Shown here one piece after another: positions 60,501-64,000 of a stretch of 64,000 nt of DNA. The stretch's first letter is position 1, and every line of letters starts with the position of its first letter. Below the pieces are notes generated by a model that had not been told where the DNA came from, did not search any database, and was given only the letters and a program-made list of their open reading frames with translations. The position numbers and the translations under genes were made by a program. Where the stretch lies: assembly GCA_000310025.1 (NCBI GenBank), contig FN649737.1:2045934-2109933 (forward strand). Reading direction: 5' to 3'. Origin of the DNA: Ectocarpus siliculosus. Taxonomy: Eukaryota; Sar; Phaeophyceae; Ectocarpales; Ectocarpaceae.

Positions 60501-61812
60501 CCGCTTGCAGGAAGAACTGTCCCGCAGAAAACATGGTTCGTTTGCTGTGCCTTTTACGCACAAACTCGCCTTCTCCCCTCACTCGATTATCTCACTCTCG
60601 TCCAACTCTCAATTGTCATCGACTTCGCCTCCCTTGTGCACTTTGGTCTTGACCGTGCTGTCCGCCTCTACTCGTTGTCTATTGACGAAAACACGTGCGA
60701 TACAAGTTCAAGACAGCGTTAGTCCTCTTCTACGGTCGTTTCGGTACGCCCGTGCCGCGGAGGAAGGAGCTCAAGATGGTGGCAGGGAGGTGAGAATCAA
60801 AAGTCGATAGCACACCTTTGATGCCCGCCGTTGTCGAGCTGCACCATGTTTACCCAGAGAGGAGAAAGTGGTTGTCGTTGGCCAGTGCCCCCCTCGCCAC
60901 AACGAATGCTCAGTCGTCCACGCCGTACAATTGGGGTGGGACATTGTCTCACGACCAATGCATCATAGAGGGCTGGCGAGAGAAACCCACGCCACTCGGA
61001 TGGCTGTAATGCTGCGCTGTTTCCATCACGTAGTTTGCGTTACAACGGGCTCTTCACGAAACGTGGTATGCGTATGTGTTTGTCTTGCCAAATTCCTGTC
61101 CGTTCTTACACCTTTGACTGTCGGTTTTGGCGTTCTTGGTATTGATTCAGGCTACAGCACGACCTTGCACGCAAAGAATGGTGGATCATCTTATTTCGCG
61201 ACTTGTCTAGAGTATATTTTCTGTGCTTGCTTTGCACGCACGATAGTGAGTATCGTTGTAGGCCTGGTGTGCCACGTTGATGATGCATTGTTCCCATGTG
61301 CCCTGCGGAGAATGCGGCCGTCAGGCCTGACGAATCTGGTGCGGTCACCACCCGTTCAAAGCAGTTTGGAACCTGGGCATTGCTCGAAATTCATGTCTAG
61401 CATGCGTCAGTCAGCATCTGAAAAAACGCAGGGTATCGGGTGTCAGCTCTCCTCCATGTACAGTGTAGGCTCGAAAAGCATGCCTCCCACCCCGCGTCGT
61501 GATAAAGCCTGCCTGGGGAACCCCTCGAAGTACATCTATGTCACCATCTGCCTGGTGCAAGCTTCTGCGCCTAAGCCGGGCTACGCCTATGTCTTGCTCA
61601 GCAACGTTTCCCTGCCTCCCCGTTTCCCGACTTTCGATTGCTTGATTCGCGCGTTGATGTGCGTTGAACATAGGCCAATCGCCGTGGTTCAATCGAATAA
61701 CCCTTCGGATGAGTATGTCGACGATCTTCATGCCGAGCTGCTGAGGCGGGTAGAGGAGCTGTACTACAAGCACCGGCCTGACTGGGAGACGCGAACGCTC
61801 GTGATTACGTGA
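54533..61812 (+). CDS. DGAT2: Diacylglycerol O-acyltransferase type 2
   Basis: Nine exons with consistent phases: 54533-54802 (ATG), 56153-56274, 56611-56688, 56932-57007, 58006-58188, 59285-59389, 59586-59690, 60713-60789, 61674-61812 (stop), 384 aa, normal for the family. The enzyme moves an acyl group from acyl-CoA to diacylglycerol, the last step of triacylglycerol synthesis, at the ER and lipid droplets. Seen: a polar 90-residue N-terminus; a hydrophobic hairpin (about 91-131); WRRYFRWQCVLEEPLDPDKR; the PHG active-site motif (AEMPHGVMPLGQ, 178-180); GGIAEMF (about 249-255); RKNFTKISIEAGADIVPVYF; FYGRFGTPVPRR; and the C-terminal VDDLHAELLRRVEELYYKH. The residue before PHG is Met, where many relatives have His, Glu or Tyr. 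Exon 8 is short, and its acceptor (after TTCAAG at 60712) was chosen by phase. Introns 4 and 5 each contain a SINE; intron 7 contains a MITE. Confidence 0.94.
55173..55258. repeat. Two-unit 42-bp tandem repeat
   Basis: AGGTGCTGCGCGTGTGGATC, ATACGCTACTA is repeated at 55173 and 55215. It lies in DGAT2 intron 1, near a short (CAGCCCAA)n stretch at 55132-55152. Confidence 0.85.
57321..57843 (-). mobile_element. tRNA-derived SINE (family A), long copy
   Basis: Minus orientation, in DGAT2 intron 4. The head (57720-57843) equals the 100-bp element at 46675. The body carries GAGACAGTTGTAAGCAC, and the distal end a GGTTACC...GGTAACC hairpin around T-runs, then CAACGACGTTGTAAAAC. It is flanked by C-tracts. 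About 90% similar by eye to the copy at 58669. Confidence 0.8.
58669..59183 (-). mobile_element. tRNA-derived SINE (family A), long copy with partial tail duplicate
   Basis: Minus orientation in DGAT2 intron 5. It has the same structure as 57321-57843. The distal segment GTTTGCCATCGGGGTTGGG is additionally duplicated at 58604-58650, so this copy carries an extra tail unit. The head ends against a C-tract at 59188. Confidence 0.8.
60053..60285. mobile_element. MITE with about 45-bp terminal inverted repeats
   Basis: The left end (60053-60100: ...GATATGCTCTGAGCTCG, TTAGCACCCGGCTGGATCAC) is the reverse complement of the right end (60237-60285) with few mismatches. The 233-bp element has no coding capacity and sits in DGAT2 intron 7. 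The arms include a tRNA A-box-like TAGCCACCCGGCTGG and a GAGTTCGAATACC B-box-like stretch, so a tRNA-derived origin is an alternative. Confidence 0.7.
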
Positions 61813-62616
61813 TCGGCAGAGAGAGGGGCGGGATGGCGACGCAAGAACCCCAGAATCGAAGGTTGCACGCCGAGGCTGTATAAATGTACACGATGTGCAT
61901 CAGACGACATGACGCCAACGTTTTGCCAGTGTAGCCGCTTGGTCGACTGACACGGGCGTTTACCGGTTCCATCGTTTACCGTTTCCAACTATGGAGAGGA
62001 AGATGATGGTGCCGGGGGTGGGGTGCGGCGTCCCTGACAGATTAGTTGAGACGGAATGGAGGCCTTTAGACGCAAACCTGTTCGTCCATCGACGCTACTG
62101 TCCTTTTCTCTGATCTCGGACAGAGGGGCAAGAGGCAAGGGTAACGTCGCGTCGCTGTTCGTTTGGTGCTGATCGTACCAGTAAACACGTAGAGAGATAA
62201 TCTGTAGTAGCTGTACTCGGGGTGGTTAGCCCGCCCGCTCTGGACGATATCGAGTGAATCAATGATTAGTGTTTTACCAGGCACGCGAAGTTGATTGGGT
62301 AGAGAAGAAGTGAATGTCTGGGTGGTGAAGCGAATCTTTGAACAGTGAAGTCGCTTGAAGATTGACCAGAGCACCCAATCTGGCGTGTATTATGCGAATA
62401 GGAGATGCCAGACTGATTATGTACGTTGTTAATTGGGAGTGGGCACGATGTGGATTGATAGGATATTGATGTTCGTGTGTATACTAGCATGCTTGATAGC
62501 GATTCTGGAGCCACACGGAGGCACTTGCCAAGAGTGAACGGCGTAAGCCGGCGTGATTACGGAGGATTGTGTGTGTGACTCCTGTCCATTGTAGAAAACG
62601 AATTGGCAGGTGCTCG
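61813..62616. other. No recognised gene (DGAT2 downstream region)
   Basis: This presumably includes the DGAT2 3' UTR. Open frames on the minus strand (62066-62374, 62266-62514, 62484-62822) have no recognisable domain. No repeat or RNA gene was seen. Confidence 0.45.
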
Positions 62617-62856
62617 ATGTCGGCGATACAGACATTCATTGCGGTAGACATGTGTAACATGAAGGAGGTGGGTGGCGAAAAGCAACAGAGTGGGTACAAA
62701 GAGATCGCTAATGGCGACGTTGCATCATTAAATATCGCTCTTACGGTAGACATGTGTAACATGAAGGAAGTGGGTGGCGAAAAGCAACAGAGTGGGTACA
62801 AGGAGATCGCGAATGGCGACATTGCATCATTAAATAAGAAAACCTGTACGGACTGA
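62617..62856 (+). CDS. Small repeat protein candidate, 79 aa
   Basis: An ATG at 62617 opens a 79-codon frame containing two copies of a 34-residue unit (102-bp period, from 62644 and 62746): VDMCNMKEVGGEKQQSGYKE, then IANGDVASLN. The copies differ at four bases over 30 codons. Three changes are synonymous third-position changes and one is Val/Ile, a pattern expected of selected coding sequence. No homologous family is recognised. It could also be an exon of a larger gene continuing upstream. Confidence 0.4.
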   Translation: MSAIQTFIAVDMCNMKEVGGEKQQSGYKEIANGDVASLNIALTVDMCNMKEVGGEKQQSGYKEIANGDIASLNKKTCTD

Positions 62857-63269
62857 ACAGCAACGGAAAGGGGAAATCATATTTCTCGTGCTCTGCTCCG
62901 TGTCTTGGTGCCTCAACCCTACTCAACGGAGCAACATGCAGAACCGAACAAGAACGTTTCCGCGTTCGAGCAAGTCACCCTAAGGAAGATCCTCTGAACA
63001 TGGCGAATACGTACAAGACGCTGCTGATGACGTTTAGCTTCCTTGGCGGTTGCGAAAGTAGATACTGGTGTGATAATGTGATGCACAGTATATTTCACTA
63101 CCGCAGAAGCATTTCCAGCACGTCGCTTCGGTGCTGCTACAATGGTGGAATTGGTACTCAACATCCACAAAAGGTAATACACTGTTTCCCCTTGTTAACC
63201 GATTTATCGACAACAACGACTCTGAGTGAAACAGTCCTCTACATTAATGTCCATATCTGCGTAGCTCCC

Positions 63270-63875
63270 ATGGAAGTAGATGTTTACTTCCATGGATACT
63301 TCCATGGAAGTTCATTGATTTTAACTTCCATGGAAGCTCGAAACTGACTTCCTTCCATGGAAGTGTGGGCGACTTCCATGGAAGTTCACATGGCTGGGGG
63401 GTCAGCAACAACTTCCATGGAAGTTGAAGCTTTCATGGAAGTTTGGTAGCTTCCATGGAAGTAGTTTGGAGCGCTTCCACGGAAGTCGATTACACCCACT
63501 TCCACGTGCTTCCATGGAAGTGGGCCATAATCGGACAGCTTCCATGGAAGCATCATATCTAGCTTCCATGGAAGCATCATCGCTCTACTTCCATGGAAGT
63601 ACACCACCCGACCCCAGGTTCCATGAAATTCAAAATATGCGGCTTCCATGGAAGCTGCTCAAACGTATGGTGGCGATACTTCCATGGAAGTACGCCATCC
63701 GCCCCAAGCTTCCATGGAAGTAATCAGGAGCGACTTCCATGGAAACGTTCACAGATGTCATGGCGATACTTCCATGGAAGTACATCATCACCCGTCCTAC
63801 TCTCCGCTCCAGGTGGAAGTCAGTAGGTAGCATGACGGGAGGAGGAGTAGACTGTAGTCCGCGTGTCTCAGCTTC
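63270..63875. repeat. Dense array of the palindrome CTTCCATGGAAG
   Basis: By direct reading there are 14 exact copies of CTTCCATGGAAG between about 63299 and 63780, plus about eight one- or two-base variants out to 63875. Many extend to ACTTCCATGGAAGT. Spacing is irregular (roughly 10-70 bp) and the intervening sequence is not repeated. The palindrome is read as FHGS/SMEA/PWK in different frames and interrupts no recognised gene, so it is taken as non-coding. Confidence 0.9.
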
Positions 63876-64000
63876 CATGGCAGATTTTCCCACCTTAACA
63901 TAAGCCGGGGGATCCACCCCTCGGCCCTGTTTTTTGACTGGGGAAGGAAGAATCATGTGTCGCATGTTCGTGTGAAGTCGGATCTGGTGGTAGAACGACA

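Noticed and set aside
60868-61812. 314-codon plus ORF ending at the DGAT2 stop
   Set aside because: Only its last 46 codons are DGAT2 sequence. The upstream part is intron 8 read through without a stop and has no DGAT2 similarity.
63424-63830. ORFs through the palindrome array (SMEV, FHGS and PWK repeats)
   Set aside because: The palindrome gives repetitive peptides in all frames on both strands. There is no supporting start or domain, so it is treated as non-coding.

Overview
This is nuclear DNA from an intron-rich photosynthetic eukaryote. The best fit is a stramenopile, most likely a brown alga of the Ectocarpus kind. That is inferred from short exons (about 75-450 bp) separated by introns of several hundred bp to several kb, GT-AG splice sites, adjacent genes on alternating strands, homopolymeric Gln/Asn tracts, many small repeats and two 100-N scaffold gaps. 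No bacterial, organellar or viral gene is visible. All gene models below were assembled by hand from splice consensus, reading phase and protein family patterns; no transcript data were available.

Layout: (1) 1454-12948, minus: a giant (about 1,800 aa) polyglutamine protein with a complete Zn(II)2Cys6 binuclear cluster, i.e. a transcription-factor candidate. (2) 13004-13967: a composite inverted-repeat element filling most of the short intergenic space. (3) 14052-26393, minus: a 16-exon gene for a protein built of about five degenerate cyclic-nucleotide-binding-like folds. (4) 27387-about 32434, plus: a SAM domain followed by two protease-associated (PA) domains. (5) 32435-37364: gene-poor, repeat-rich, with the first gap. 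(6) 37365-about 43986, minus: a PP2C protein phosphatase with all metal ligands; its second intron holds a tRNA-Ala(UGC) gene and a long hairpin. (7) 45950-51307, plus: a vacuolar iron transporter (VIT/CCC1) family protein; the second gap lies in intron 3. (8) 54533-61812, plus: a complete nine-exon diacylglycerol acyltransferase type 2 (DGAT2). (9) 61813-64000: a small ORF with an in-frame duplicated 34-codon unit, then a dense cluster of a 12-bp palindrome.

The genes do not form an operon-like pathway. They are ordinary nuclear genes for transcription, possible nucleotide sensing, signalling, iron storage and triacylglycerol synthesis. The less ordinary content is in the repeats: a tRNA-derived SINE family (one copy with a clear 15-bp target-site duplication), an intronic repeat that sits just inside 5' splice sites in sense orientation (introner-like), several fold-back elements, and the palindrome array at the right end.
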